Positions 38,501 through 50,841 of a DNA stretch of 64,000 bases are shown one piece after another. Origin of the DNA: Gymnorhina tibicen (Eukaryota; Chordata; Aves; Passeriformes; Artamidae); the NCBI GenBank assembly GCA_013399875.1, contig VXAZ01018985.1:1848693-1912692 (forward strand), written 5' to 3'. The stretch's first letter is position 1. The number at the start of each line of letters is the position of its first letter. The notes beneath the pieces were generated by a model, which was not told where the DNA came from, made no database searches, and worked only from the letters and a program-made list of their open reading frames with translations. The position numbers were made by a program, and so were the translations under genes.

Positions 38501-39630
38501 AGTCATATCTGCTATTTAGAATTGTCTTGCTGGGCATTATAAAAAGAAGAAGAGAAGATACAGCCAAGAGTCACTACAGCAGAAACCTCAAAGTAGAGCA
38601 ATAATTATTTGTGAAAATGGTATCAAAAGAATCATATGGATCATAGAGATACATTATAAATTGATCAAGCTTGACTGCCACAATGTCTCCTAGTGTGCTT
38701 ATAATACAGAAATTTTAGATATCTTACTTTGATTTTGTGTTTGGAGAAGTCATTTCAGTGATAGTAACCATACATTACTGAGTCCATATCTATAATAGAA
38801 AACAGAGGAGTTCTCAGAGCATGAAGAAATAACATCAAAATCTTCATACTGTATGTAACTACAGAGCAGATGTAGCTATGTGCAACAGCTATTAATATAA
38901 GATATTGGCTTTCTGAAAACATATTTAATCACAAATTATTTGAGCCTGCTTTCCTGAGGGGGACGTTAACACTCTTCAACATTGTCTAAACATCCATTTT
39001 GCAGATGCTATGTTAAAGTCTCTGAAGTTCCTAAAAATCCATACTGAATTCCAAAAATCCATGATTAAAAATGTAAGAGTATGTAAATCTGACAGTTGGA
39101 AATTTTTCCTACTCCCATTGTGCAAACTGACACCTGATCACTCCTATCTGAGATGCAAGTCAGATGTTTGGAAATGGAAAATTGTAGGACTCTACAGATT
39201 GAGAAAATCCAAGTTAATGGAACTATTTGTAACTTTTCAGTACTGCCATAATTGGGAAATTTTTAAAAAATGCTGAAATCAGAAAAAATAATTTTCTGCT
39301 ACCTATATTCAATCTATCTCACCTATCACTTAATTTCTTGCAGAATCTTATGCATCTGCTGGGGGAGGAAAAGAGCCTGAGCACAGATGTTGTTTTGTCA
39401 CCTGCAGAAAAAAATCCAACTATGATGTACTCTTGGAGCACTGTTGGGAATAATAATTGCTGCCCCTTTCTCCAGGGCAGTCTAGAACCTCACTACTTGT
39501 ATTCAGTCCTTCAGGGAAAACTAAAATCACTTTCCCAATAATCTGACAGCAGTAAGGAAAGTCAATGAGCTAAGCATGAATAAAGTATATTTAAACAATT
39601 GCTACTTCTTGCCTGAAATACAAAAGAGTA
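35541..39630. other. Non-coding DNA, no gene seen
   Basis: AT-rich DNA. A purine-rich patch at about 36790-36960 gives overlapping minus-strand frames without domains. No transposon, RNA gene or exon was recognised. Confidence 0.5.
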
Positions 39631-39678
39631 GTTTGTTTGTTGATTTCTTTGTTGTTGTTTTTTTGTTGGGTTTTTTTA
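39631..39678. repeat. (TTTG/TTG)n simple repeat
   Basis: GTTTGTTTGTTGATTTCTTT followed by GTTGTTG and T-rich sequence to 39678. Low-complexity. Confidence 0.75.
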
Positions 39679-40935
39679 GAACTGAGTCACAATCAGATTG
39701 CAGTGCCTGGACTGGGATGTTTATGACAGACTAATACCAGTCCAAAACAAATTCAAGCAATCAGAATAGCCTTTCCAAAGCTACTTAAGTTTATTTGAAA
39801 ACAAGAGTTACAATGCCCAGGTGTGGACAGGTGTGCAAGCAAGCTGCTCACCTCACCTCCAGAAGGAAAGTTTGATCTGGCCAACAGAGGTTATGAAGAG
39901 ACATTTCTCCCTCAGAGGCTGCTGTGCTAAAAACCTGTCTATGGCGGTTAGAGGAGATGCACTTTTTTACCTTGTGCCCCTTCTGGCCCCCCTCACATCA
40001 CCCCTAAAGGACCCAGAGTTCTGTTTTTTTTAAATGAAACTAAAGAAAAAAAATCTCAGCATATCAAGCACTTAGGTTAACTCTGTTTTCTTCACTTTTT
40101 TTTACAATTCAGTGGACATGCAAGCAAATACTTCAAAACAAGGTCTTGTTAGTAACACACCCTGTTTTTACAGGTGCTGTTACAAGAGGAACATGAAAAC
40201 TCAGGGGATCAAGAAATATCCATTTTTGAAGGTCAAACATTCGCCTTCAATTAATATTCACTAACTTGAAAAAAATCCAGTTCTTCCCACTTAGCTGTTA
40301 TTTGCCATTTACCACTTTGGAGATGATAATGTACTCCAGGCATGTTCTGAAAAATTATCATATGCACATGGAGATATTTTTGGTCAGAATCAGACCTAAA
40401 CTGTAGAAACCTAGATGTGGTATCTGCCTGTGAGTTATGCGTATGAGTTCCCTGTAGAAGCAATGGAGATCTAGTCAATACAGTTAAAGAAGTCTGGATA
40501 GTAATTCAGATGTGTAATTGCAAAAGTCCATTTTATTTCTGAATAGTTCTCCAAAATCAGCTAGACCTCTTTTAGTTACTTGTGAGTTTAATCCCTTCAC
40601 TTAAGTACAGCCACACAGTGCTATCCCCACTCTGTCAGGGCATTGTACGTGGCTTGTAGTTGCTGTTCCAGAATGGTGCAAGCCTCTTGAAGGAGATCTA
40701 GGGGGATTCACTATCTGGTCGTAGATTTCTCAACTTATGGTTTTCAGGTACTCATCTAAACACTGCTCTCTCTCCTAACATAATCAGGAGTACTTGAGAC
40801 ACTTGCATGAGAATTATAGTACATTGTTGGATACTCAGATTTCCATTTTTGGCCAAGTCCTTAAATTAAGCCACTCTTCCTTTGTGGGATACAAGACTCA
40901 TTCCCACTCAGAACCCAGAGGGACACATGTTCCTG
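39679..40935. other. Non-coding DNA, no gene seen
   Basis: No recognised repeat or exon. It continues directly into the minus-strand CR1 tail. Confidence 0.5.
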
Positions 40936-41074
40936 GAATCATAGAATGGTTTGGGTTGGAAGGGACCTTTAAGGTCATCCAGTTCCAGCCCCCCTTCTAT
41001 GGGTAGGGACATTTTCCACCAGAGCAGGGTGCTCACAGCCCCATCCAGCCTGGCCTTGAACACTTCCAGGGATG
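40936..41074 (-). mobile_element. CR1 LINE 3' tail, severely 5'-truncated
   Basis: On the plus strand this reads AATCATAGAATGGTTTGGGT followed by TGGAAGGGACCTTTAAGGTC, the reverse complement of the CR1 3' untranslated end. It then continues through GAGCAGGGTGCTCACAGCCC and CATCCAGCCTGGCCTTGAAC to the truncation point. Only about 140 bp of 3' UTR is present and no coding part. Its close match to the family tail suggests it is younger than the copies at 60.4 kb. Confidence 0.95.
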
Positions 41075-43929
41075 TTCTCTGATACATGTATATTATATTT
41101 CATTCACTCAGCTTAACAATAATGTTTTACGCAGAGACATAACTGAAATTAATGACCTTCCACTAGACCTGTCTCTCAGCTGCAATGGGCTATAACTGCA
41201 ACCAATTACACAGTTTCAAGGCTTTGGAGACAACCAGCAGCCCTATATGGCCCTGCCTGGACTCCCTGGGTCCTTCCCAACTCCTGGCCATGGCTCTGGT
41301 TCCCATTTGAACCCAGCCTGGGGCCCTCAGTCCTGTCCCTGGCTCAGCCTCCCTGGATTCTCTGATTGACCCTGGACCTGGCTCATGCTTCTGGCCTGCT
41401 AGTCTGTGGCCCCATGATGTTCTGCAATGATGATGCATCTGCAGAGACTGTTTGGCCAGCCAGCTCTGCCATTTGAGACACAGTGAGACAGTCACTTCCC
41501 AGCTGTCTTACACAAATGAGATCCCACTTTGAAATGGAGACCAGCATCAGACTAGCAGAATCAATCAGCCAGGAATAAAAGATGAGTGAGGGGTGGGATG
41601 CCAAATAATCAGATAATTATGGGTTGTTATTTATTATTTCCTATCATTCTCACATATACTTCTGTCCTGAATGTTTTATAACTTTTTATCATCATGACAC
41701 TTTGCACACTGTTAGTGTGCAGTGTTGTATGCATGTTACTGCTGTATTTTGGGAGACAACAGATCATGTCATTTTACATGGTAGTTGTGAGGTAGCTGTG
41801 GCAAAAGATTTCTAAGGTTGGTTTGGGGTTTTTTCTCTTTTGGGTTAGACATTTACAAACAATTTTTCAAAGCCTGATTAAAACATCCCATTTTCCAACT
41901 GGCCTGAGGGGTAGTGCACGGATGAGTGTGTCTATGCTTAATGCTTCTTCCTCTAAAAATTCTGGTGATTGCCGCAGATGTGAAATGAAGTCTGTCTCAG
42001 AGTTAAGTCTTCACATTTCCATTATGAGTAAATATTTTTAACAATAACTAGACTACAGTTGTGGAAGCAAGACAGCAAATAAAGTTTGCTTCAGGCTATT
42101 TGCTAATTAGTTACTCTGAGAATATAAGGGTGGTTTATTAGAGCCATTTTGAAATGGTCAAGGATATCTGTAGTCATTTACTACGGTGAAAGAAGATCAG
42201 GCTGCAGAATTCAATGCAAATAAATCATACAGTTAAATTAAGTTTTACTTAGTTTGGGAAATGGCTAGAAAAAACTAGAGGATTTTATAGACAGTTTGTG
42301 GCTCTGTTATGGTGGTGGCATTAGAACTCAAAACCTTGCATGATTTTGACAATATCACAATCACTTTGTTCAGGTTCAACAAAACAGGGAACTAGTAAAA
42401 TGAGTTGGAGAGGATTCAGAAGAACATTTTTCCTTTACTGGCTCACTTGAAGCATTCTACAGGACGTAAGTTGATTTGAAAGTTAGGAGGCTCATTTTTC
42501 CTCCGTGTGTCCAGTTGGTTGGCTGGCTGGTGGGCTTGTCTTCCCTCCAGAAACTGAGCTCTTCAGAAACCCTGCTGGTGTCAGGCACCCTTAGAGGTGC
42601 CTTTTGCACAGTGTGAGCACAGATAACTTCCCCAGCACCCATCTCCTTTACCAACCACTGGAATGTTTTAAAAACTAAAACCTGGAACTGCAGGGGCAGT
42701 GCCTGCCACGGTCTCACCTTCATTACTCCTCCTGACCTCAAAGTTTCTAGCCCCACATGGGACTGCCAGGCATGCAGCAGACTGTGTGTTCAAGGCGCAT
42801 CAGCAAAAGAAAAGATTGCTCTGAACTAGAACAAAATATCTCTGAGAATTTAGAATATTACCATGGACTTGCATTTCAATATACTCACCAGCTCTGATAC
42901 AAAGTACTGATGTTTCCTATGCATAATTAAAAAACTATGTTTATCCTCAGTTAACTTGTTTGATAAAGAAACCAAAACATTGTCTTTATGGATCATTTGT
43001 TGTACTGTAGAATCAGAGATATCTTCAGCTTTGTTTGACAAATTTTGTGAAACGAACTGTCTCACATAGTTCTTACCAAAATTACAATGTTTATTATTAA
43101 ATATTAAATTAGTGTATTAAATACACTATTTGCAGTTATTGGGAATTAGTTATCTTACAATGAGAACACTTATTGTTAGTCTGGCACTAATGGGTCACAA
43201 ATGAAAGCATCACACAGCACTTCCATAATTTTTGAAAGTTTGGAATAAGCTTGAGAGGCAAATCTTTGATTGCAAAAGGTCACAGGTGGGACCACAGAAG
43301 CCACAGCTACTTGTTTGGATACTAGCATGTGGCCCAGGAAAGGAGTTTATGCTTCTCTTTGAGATCAGGCATCTTAAAACAATTTTAATCTGTTAAATTT
43401 CTGTATGGGAAAAAAAGAAATCAGTGTCCAACCAATTTCATGTGTACAATACAATGCAGAAATTCTCTTCAGAATCTACTGGTGTATTCTTAAACACAAT
43501 AAAGCTATGCAGAAATATCAGACCCAAAAATAGATCTGCAAAATCAGTAGCATCATTCTCTAGTAGCATTAAATAAAAGCATAAATGTTGGAGTAAAAAC
43601 TCCTCTGGACCCAGGCCCAGAGGAAAGCCAAAGCACAGGGGTTGAATTAAAACCTTTGGATAAACTGAGATACATGAAGTCACACCAAAGTGAAATAGAA
43701 AAACAGATTTTTAGTTTTTAGTAGAAATATATGCTAAGTGCCTTAAGTTTTAAAAAGCTGCAGCAAAGAGACTTTAAACACAATTCTTACTGCAGCAGTG
43801 TTGCCTTTTCACAGAATTTCTCTACTTTAGACAAAACATAGATGGAACTATACTCTTCGCATTTTTTAGATAGAGTGTTCACATAAACAAAGGACTGATA
43901 GAAGCAAAATACGCAAATCTGTGTAATAC
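41075..43929. other. Non-coding DNA with a GC-rich patch
   Basis: The 41215-41480 part is GC-rich with repeated CCTGG/CCCTGG words and open frames on the minus strand. I cannot assign it to a repeat family or gene. A second moderately GC-rich patch lies at 42500-42770. The rest is AT-rich and shows nothing recognisable. Confidence 0.45.
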
Positions 43930-44275
43930 CTATGTAAGGCTTATGTAAAATTTACGACTCTTAGAATTAGACTAGGATAGGTTAAGAAAAGAAAAACTAG
44001 AATCGTGTATTAGTTCTATTGGCCAATTAGCAAATATAATGAATACTTCTGTAAGTTTGACACACATAACATCTACAACATCTACAACTGTTACATCTTG
44101 CTGTTAGCCTGCTGCTGCCGCCGCTGCTGTTGCTGCCTGATTCTCGTGTTTAACCTCTTCAGACTCTGCCTTCAGAGAACTATGGAACTACAAAATAAAC
44201 AACTTTAGCAGAACAGCGGCTCTCTCTGCTCTCTTGCCTTTGGCCATAAAGGGAAGGCATCCTGTCGTAAGGTCA
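43930..44275 (+). mobile_element. LTR-like control region (ERV), tentative
   Basis: The order of signals resembles the promoter to poly(A) part of a retroviral LTR: CTATTGGCCAATTAG with a CCAAT box (44023-44027), AAATATAATGAA as a possible TATA box about ten bases on, and a CTG/CCG-rich leader. It then has AATAAA (44194-44199) followed by CAACTTTAGCAGAACAGCGG and a CTCTCTCTGCTC run. The R-to-U5 phrase after AATAAA is like that of passerine ERV LTRs. I found no matching target duplication, so the outer edges are guesses and the call is open. Confidence 0.35.
44110..44137. repeat. CTG/CCG trinucleotide patch
   Basis: GCTGCTGCCGCCGCTGCTGT followed by TGCTGCC, a short impure triplet array. It is unusual for its GC content within AT-rich surroundings and lies between the TATA-like and poly(A)-like signals of the LTR-like segment. 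Confidence 0.75.
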
Positions 44276-44946
44276 ATACACATAAATCCAGAGTTAAGGT
44301 GTGAAAGTGCCTCTGTCTTCCTGTTAGTCAATTTTATAAAGTATGGAATTGAAACATGAATGCTCTGCAAAATTTGTCCCATGCATCAGGTAGTAAGAAT
44401 ACTCAAATTACATTATTCAAGATCTTAACAAGTACCTTGATGCAGAATAAGCTAACCTCTGACAAAAAGGGAAGGTAAAAAAAAATGTTTTCTCTAGAAG
44501 CTATTCTACCCAGCCATTTTATGGTGTGCTTCTACAATATCCCTCAGAGGCATCTACTACTGTCTGTGTTGGGGGAATCAGAAATGAAATAAACAGGCCA
44601 CTGGTCTAATTTGGGATAACACCTGTACTACTTAGAAAACCTTTGATAAAAAAATATTTTGCATATCACTGGCATTTAATGTCTTCCTGTCTGTGGAAGT
44701 GTGTGTCCCTCAAAATAATTTTACTCAGCTTGCATAAATTCAGACACATAAAACTGTCTCTTTTTTCCTTGTTGGCAAGAATTTGAAACTCCTACTCTGG
44801 GAGGTAGTGTATTCTATGAAGCCATTCTTTTCCTGCTTTTGTAGCTCCTAGGACAGCTTTTTTCCCCAGACAAAGTCAAACATCTAAGTTCCCGTTGTAT
44901 GGGAATCACTTCTTTTCTGATGCACCAGTGCCAGAGCACAGCCCAG
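44276..44946. other. Non-coding DNA, no gene seen
   Basis: No exon, RNA gene or recognised transposon between the two LTR-like segments. Confidence 0.5.
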
Positions 44947-45120
44947 TGTCGGACTCAGCACAGCCTGTCGCAATGGAGACAGAGGTTAAACAAGGAGGTT
45001 TATTCAGTTCTGTTGGGGAAGAAACACATCCATTAACAACTTAGAGGTTTAAAGCAGTCAAAAGGCCCATTTCAAGAATAAGAGTGTCAGTTTTCACAAT
45101 ACTGAACTCGGCAGGTACAC
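44947..45120 (-). mobile_element. Possible LTR 3' part on the minus strand
   Basis: Read on the minus strand, an AATAAA signal (45004-44999) is followed by CCTCCTTGTTTAACCTCTGT and, further on, GTGCTGAGTCCGACA, which ends at 44947 with the CA typical of an LTR terminus. No TATA box or matching target duplication was found upstream. The right edge is arbitrary, and a chance poly(A) signal is a real alternative. Confidence 0.22.
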
Positions 45121-48100
45121 AAAGAGTGTCATGTGTCACCAGTGCAATACGATAGCCAAGTGCAGGGGTTGCTCCCTTCAAGTCTCCTAAAGTAGTTCAG
45201 GCTTCAGACCCTTTGAAAATATTGCAGATGCAGGCAGAATTGACACAACTGAACCAGTGCCTGGTGAACTGAGAGTAGTTCAGTAAAGTGAGGCTGTCCT
45301 CCAGGGAACAAGTGTCCCAGGGTGCAAGTGCCATTGTAGAAACTTATTTCAGGAACAAAACAAGCTGAACTGCATTTATCTACACTGAATTCTAAGGCTG
45401 GGAGTGGAGAACTAGGAGTCAATCACAACCTTCTCAGTGCATCAAAAGCTGTATTTCAATGTTCTAGGCTCTTAAAAATGTTGTGGCAAATGATTTGTAG
45501 GCCAATGGTTAGCATTTTCTCTAAGTTGAAATGAAATCCCTTTCAGAGCAAATATAGAAGTAAAATAGTAACCACCTTAGCAGACCTCATCCGAATGGTA
45601 AGAGAAACAGAGCAGATGAAAGGAAAATTGGGAGGGGGCTGGAGAAAAAGGGAAAGGAGAAACAAAGGGTTAGAATGAAGGCTACAAGGAGGTAACAGGG
45701 TGGAAGAAGGTAGGATGGAAAAGGGAACTTTAGGACTAGGAGAATCCTCAACAGTTCTGTGCATGTTTCTCATTAAATTCTTGGTTACCCATTTTGACAG
45801 GCTGTCATGATAATCATACTTAGTATTGAATATTGTCTTCACTGATCAAGAAATACTATCAGGCAGAATACAAGTCATATGTGTGTCCAGTAGGTTTTTT
45901 TCATTAAAAAAACCCCAAAAACCCCAAGACGTCGTTGTTTTGAAGCACATTTCACATTAGCATTAATCAGTCTGGAATTTATTGTAATGAATCACAATTT
46001 AAACAGTAATCAGCATATCTCAAAAAATACTGAATATCAAGACATTTTCCAGGAAGTTATACAACTATTCAAATTTGCTTGTGCAGCACCATTTTTTTTT
46101 TTGGCCAAATCTTCCCTAGCCAGTTCTCACTTACCCTCTCTCTTTGATCTGTATTTTAAAATACTGTCAAAGTGCACAAAGCTTAACTCAAAGCCTTCTT
46201 CACTTGTCCTTCTCTTTCTCTGGCTTACCTCCATATGTTACTATCTCCCTTTCACTCACCCAGTCTCCTCACGTGATAGAAGAAATAATTCCTATTTTCT
46301 TGATAAATCCATCAGCTGCAAGTATATAGGAGTGTGCACACATAAATGGCAAAGACACCCCATCAGCCTCAACAGATATGACTGCTGTGTTGCCCAGGTT
46401 CACTCCCCTGATGACTCAGGGCCAAGATAACCATGTTCCTGTGAATTACCAGGCTGATATTTATTAATGCCAGAATAAAAAGCTGAGGCTGTTTTATTTA
46501 TATATTTATTTTATGAAAGCCTTGTAAATCTAGTATGTGTATTGTCTTGGTCAGACTTTGAAAAGTCATTCCCACAACTAGGGTCAAATTGCCAAAACTC
46601 CCTTCCCTGTAACATATTTGAATAAAATTGTCAGTGATGCTGACGACTTCTAAAAATGCAGTCATTTTCATTAAGCAGTTAAACTGGAACTGTTTGGTGC
46701 TGAGCTCTTTTGGAAAACCATTCCAAAAACATATCTGTGTTTTCACTGTTGCCCTCCCTTGTTTTATTTGTTATCATACTGCCAGTGAATACCATCATTA
46801 TCACTCTACTCATACGAGAGCATTTTCCTATTTTTACATTTTGATAAGAATACCTTTGGCCTAATTAGAAATGTGAAATCAGGATGGATGATAGCAGCCC
46901 TAGAACCACACTTCAAACACTGTTACAGGCATTTCAGGAGGGGGTCAGAGAAAAAAAAACTACAGCTCATTAACCTGGGGCTATGAGTGATCTACCAACC
47001 ACACAGAAAATTGGCAGCTCTTCTGTATTTTTTCCTCAAGGAGCTTGTGTATTAAACTAATTGTTAAATATAGCAAACAGACTGGCAGCCCAGTCAGACT
47101 ACCTCTGGCACATGTAAAATAATGGGATTATTTGTATTTCATTGAAATGCTATACATATATGTTTTACAAATGTGCAAGCACCTACATGCTTCATAGAAA
47201 ATCTTCAATACTGGCCTGAGATTTTAAAGGAGCCAGCGTACTATAAACTGTCTAGTTAGAGAAAAAATACAGATATCTTATTTACGAGGGAGAAATAAGT
47301 TAAAATTCATATTGAAAGTTTTTTTGATGGTTAATTCTTAGTAAGCATGGAGTTGTTTTTTTATATGACAACATTCTTCAGAAGCATACTTAAATATTTG
47401 GAATAGGAATGAAGAATGTTATTGTGTTCATTATTTTATGTTACACTTTTCTTTTTCATATACATATATGTATAAAGACTGTGACATTATTCTCTTTTCC
47501 TAAATTATATTTTTTGAAGTTAAAAGCTTTTGTGATGGTCAAAAATTGCTGAGTGAGATTTGTTCAATACTAACTGATGTTATTTCTTACTATTTCTCAT
47601 TAAAAATTGGTGATGCAGCACAATGACTTTGTTGGCAACAATGAAGATGATTTCACTCTATTCACTGATTGGAATTTTTAGATTGTACCAATCCACTGTC
47701 CACATCCTTTTTGAGATATAATGTAAAATTACGATAACAAAGGAGAACACTATATGCACAGAGAACATTGCTATAAGAAGAAATTGAAAACAGCATATAA
47801 AATAATCTGTGACTGGAGAAGAATCGGAAGTGGGAGAATGATGGAAATAGAATAATTAATTTTATCTAACTTCATTTAGAGAACAGATAGGCCTATAGTC
47901 TAATTTAGTTGTCTATTATCCTCCATCTCCTAACCAAAATAGTTACAGCAGTTTAAAAATTTTGCCTGCAATTGTTTACATGTAGACTCATTTCAAACCC
48001 CGAGTAGATTTTGTTGTCATGATTGAGTTTAATTATTTGTAGAATGATAAAACCAAAATAATCTATGTGAAATAGAAACTGGTGATAGCTTCTGTGCATA

Positions 48101-48599
48101 AATTTAAGAAGAGCTAGCCTCTGCATAAGACATGTCCAATCTCCTGGTCAGAATTAGTCCCAAAATTCTAGAATCTTCTTATAGATATTTCTTATGCGAG
48201 AGAGTATTTTCAATATTGTATAACTGAGGATGGGTAACTTGAATTATTTACTATTCTCTCAGACACTTATAGCCTTTCTGAAAATCAGATCATGTATTGA
48301 GCACTAGCTTTTACTTTTTCTCCCCCTCTCTAAGTTAGAGTTGCAGTAGAAGTTTAAAAAACATTAGCTGGCTTTGAGTAATTTAAAATGGAAGAATTTG
48401 TAATGTTTAAAAAAAGTTGTAGAAATGCAAATTGAAAACAACACCCACAGTTGAAATGTTTGTAGCACAGGGAAAGAAGATTACAGGATTTAACAAGTAT
48501 GCATTTATTTGCATCATACTGCTCAGAAAAAAAGCTGATTTTTGTAGGATCATTCATTTAGTACTTAAAGCCAAGTGTATCTTTTTGTGCTTTACCAGC
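45121..48599. other. Non-coding DNA, no gene seen
   Basis: Contains a long purine-rich tract at 45600-45735 on the plus strand and an A/C patch near 45905-45930. The 147-codon frame at 45987-46430 starts in AT-rich sequence, crosses a T run and has no domain. No gene is supported. Confidence 0.5.
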
Positions 48600-49379
48600 C
48601 ATGTGAATTTTAACAAGAGCAAATACTATATTTTGCACCTTGGACAGGGTAACCCTGGATGTATGCACAGACTGGGGAATGAGATGCTGGAAAGCAGTGC
48701 CACGGAAAGGGACCTGGGGATCCTGGTGGACAGGAAGTTGAATCTGAGTCACCAGAGCCCTGGCAGCCAGGGGCCTGGGGTGCATCAGGCACAGCATCTC
48801 CAGCTGGGCAGGGGAGGGGATTGTCCTGCTCTGCTCTGCACTGGGGTGGCCTCACCTTGAATTCTTGGGCACCACAATATAATAAGGATATAAAACTTCT
48901 AGAAAGTATCCAAAAGAGTGCCGTAAGTTTGCTGAAGGGCCTTGAGGGGAAGCCTTATGAGGAATGTCTGAGGTCACTTGGTTTGTTCAGCCTGGAGAAG
49001 GTAGACGGAAGAAAGACTTCATTGTGGCCTACAGCTTCCTCACGGCAGAAAGCAGAGGGGCAGGCACAGATCACTTCTCTGTGGTGACCTGTGACAGGAC
49101 CTGAGAGAATGGAAGCTGTGTTAGGAGACGTTTAGGTTGCATATTAGAAAAAAGTTCTTCATGCAGAGAGTTTTTGGGCACTGGAAGAGGCTCCCCAGGG
49201 AAGCGGTCAGAGCACCAAACCTGACAAAGTTCAAGAAGCATTTGGACAACACTCTCAGGCACATGTGTGACTCTTGAGGCTGTCCTGTGCAAGGCCAGGA
49301 GGTAGGCTTGATGATCCTTGTGGGCCCCTTCCCACAAGGAAGGGGAACTCTAGATATCCTATAATCTCTGATTCTAAGA
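48600..49379 (+). mobile_element. CR1 LINE, best-preserved copy in the window
   Basis: About 780 bp of CR1 on the plus strand: the C-terminal part of ORF2 followed by a nearly complete 3' UTR. The UTR shows GTTCTTCATGCAGAGAGT, GGCACTGGAAGAGGCTCCCC, CAAGAAGCATTTGGACAACA and TTGATGATCCTTGTGGGCCC. The end ATATCCTATAATCTCTGATT is a degenerate form of the ATTCTATG tail. The 5' edge is a truncation inside ORF2, and no target duplication was seen. Agreement with the CR1 3' UTR is good, so it is probably the youngest CR1 here. Confidence 0.93.
48606..49060 (+). pseudogene. CR1 ORF2 C-terminal remnant
   Basis: Codes for the region downstream of the reverse-transcriptase active site. The first block reads NFNKSKYYILHLGQGNP and [19 protein letters not shown] in one frame. 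After about 48760 the frame is broken. The block [20 protein letters not shown] and [16 protein letters not shown] follows in another frame to about 49000. The first block is in frame with some 55 codons of flanking host sequence (from 48432), so the 142-codon open frame there is an accidental fusion. The catalytic FADD box is outside the retained part, so there is no activity. Confidence 0.85.
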
Positions 49380-50791
49380 ATGCACCGATCACAACTAGAA
49401 GGACTGAACTTTTGTTACTTAGTCATCCTTCCCCTCCCATCAAGCAAACGAAAATTTAACACCTCTGTGGCTGTTTTCAGTTTCAGTCAAAGACTTGCTT
49501 ACATTCCAGAGGAATCCTTGCTGCTTCAGTGTCTGCCATATCCAATGACTGAACACAAATAGGTGGTGCCATACATCTGATTTTATTCCAAACAGCTAAA
49601 TCATGAGTGCAACCAAATCAAAGGAAAACTTTCACTCCCCTCAACAGCTGAAGAATTTGGATTTAAATAAGATCAGTTGGCAAGGGAGGTTGCTGTCACA
49701 TTCTTTTCCATCCTTACTTGTGCTAGAAGTTTACCTTTAATGTATTCTCCTTCTTATTTTTAACAGGAAAAACACATCCATATGATGGAGATGATGAGAT
49801 ACAGTTGTGGCTTGAGTTGTGAATAATCTAATTCAAGTTATGAATTATCTTAATTTAAATCTTTCCAAGATTATTGTACAAAGAAAACTGGATTATTGCT
49901 TCAAGGTCAGAATTCTTTTTAATTGATCTTAGAAAAATTCCATTGTAGCTATAAAAAAGAGTTCATTATGTTTTGGGGTGGTTTTTTTTCCCACAATATC
50001 CTGCATTCTAAACTGTAGCCCAGCATTAACAAATAGACAAACTAAATAATCTTTCATCTATAAACTGTATCCTAAATGTTTACCCAGAATTCTTGGTTCC
50101 TTCTAGTTTAGTGTATTACAAGGTGATCTAAGAAAACGTATAAAGTGGCTGGTGAAAGAAAATCTATCAAATGTAGTGTATATTATTTTCCTCTTCATAA
50201 TCTTTCTATACAACATTGATAAAGCTGAAGCAAGGCTTAATATCAGACAGGTTTTAAAAAGTTTCTTTACACATTACCTAACTATTACTTGCATTTAAAT
50301 AGTCAAATGGCACACAACAACAAATGAATTATAAAATGGCATTTTTAAAGAGTAGAAACAGCCTTCCAATGTCAGTGCAATTTTCCCTATAACATAGGCA
50401 TTCTGCATTCCTTTCCGTAATGTTGACAAGGTTACTTCGGTCAAGAACCACCAAACTATTTAAAATCCCTTTATCAGCCAGGACCATCAAAAGGAAGAGA
50501 TAACATAGCCAGATTTCTCTAACATGATGTTTTAATCCAAGTCAAGACTAGTGGGTGCTTGTAAAGTAATAATAAGCAACGTAAGCTATATTTAGTAAAC
50601 CAAAAAGCCAAGAAAACTGTCCAGAAGTCTTACATTCAAGAGTACATTAAAGACCCAAATCTGCCACAGACTATTCAAGTTGTAGCCTGCATTGTCTTCA
50701 ACTGATTTTATACAGAAAAGACAGAAGCACTGTATAAAGTCACGGATGTCTTCTCAATACATACAGATATTATGCCTAAAATGAAAGTCTT
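49380..50791. other. Non-coding DNA, no gene seen
   Basis: AT-rich sequence after the CR1 tail, with no recognised element. Confidence 0.5.
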
Positions 50792-50841
50792 CCTTCCTTC
50801 CTTCCTTGTCTGTTTTCCTTCCTTCCTTCCTTGTCTGTTTT
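50792..50841. repeat. Perfect 25-bp tandem duplication in a CCTT tract
   Basis: The unit is four CCTT followed by GTCTGTTTT. It occurs twice, head to tail and without mismatch (50792-50816 and 50817-50841), then a CCTAACCCC and T/C run follow. The identity of the two units suggests a recent slippage or duplication event. Confidence 0.95.

Noticed and set aside
41215..41480. GC-rich patch with minus-strand frames as a coding exon
   Set aside because: The frames are rich in residues expected from CCTGG words, no splice pair was found, and no family was recognised.
45987..46430. 147-codon plus-strand frame
   Set aside because: No domain or splice signals, it crosses a T run, and its start lies in AT-rich DNA.
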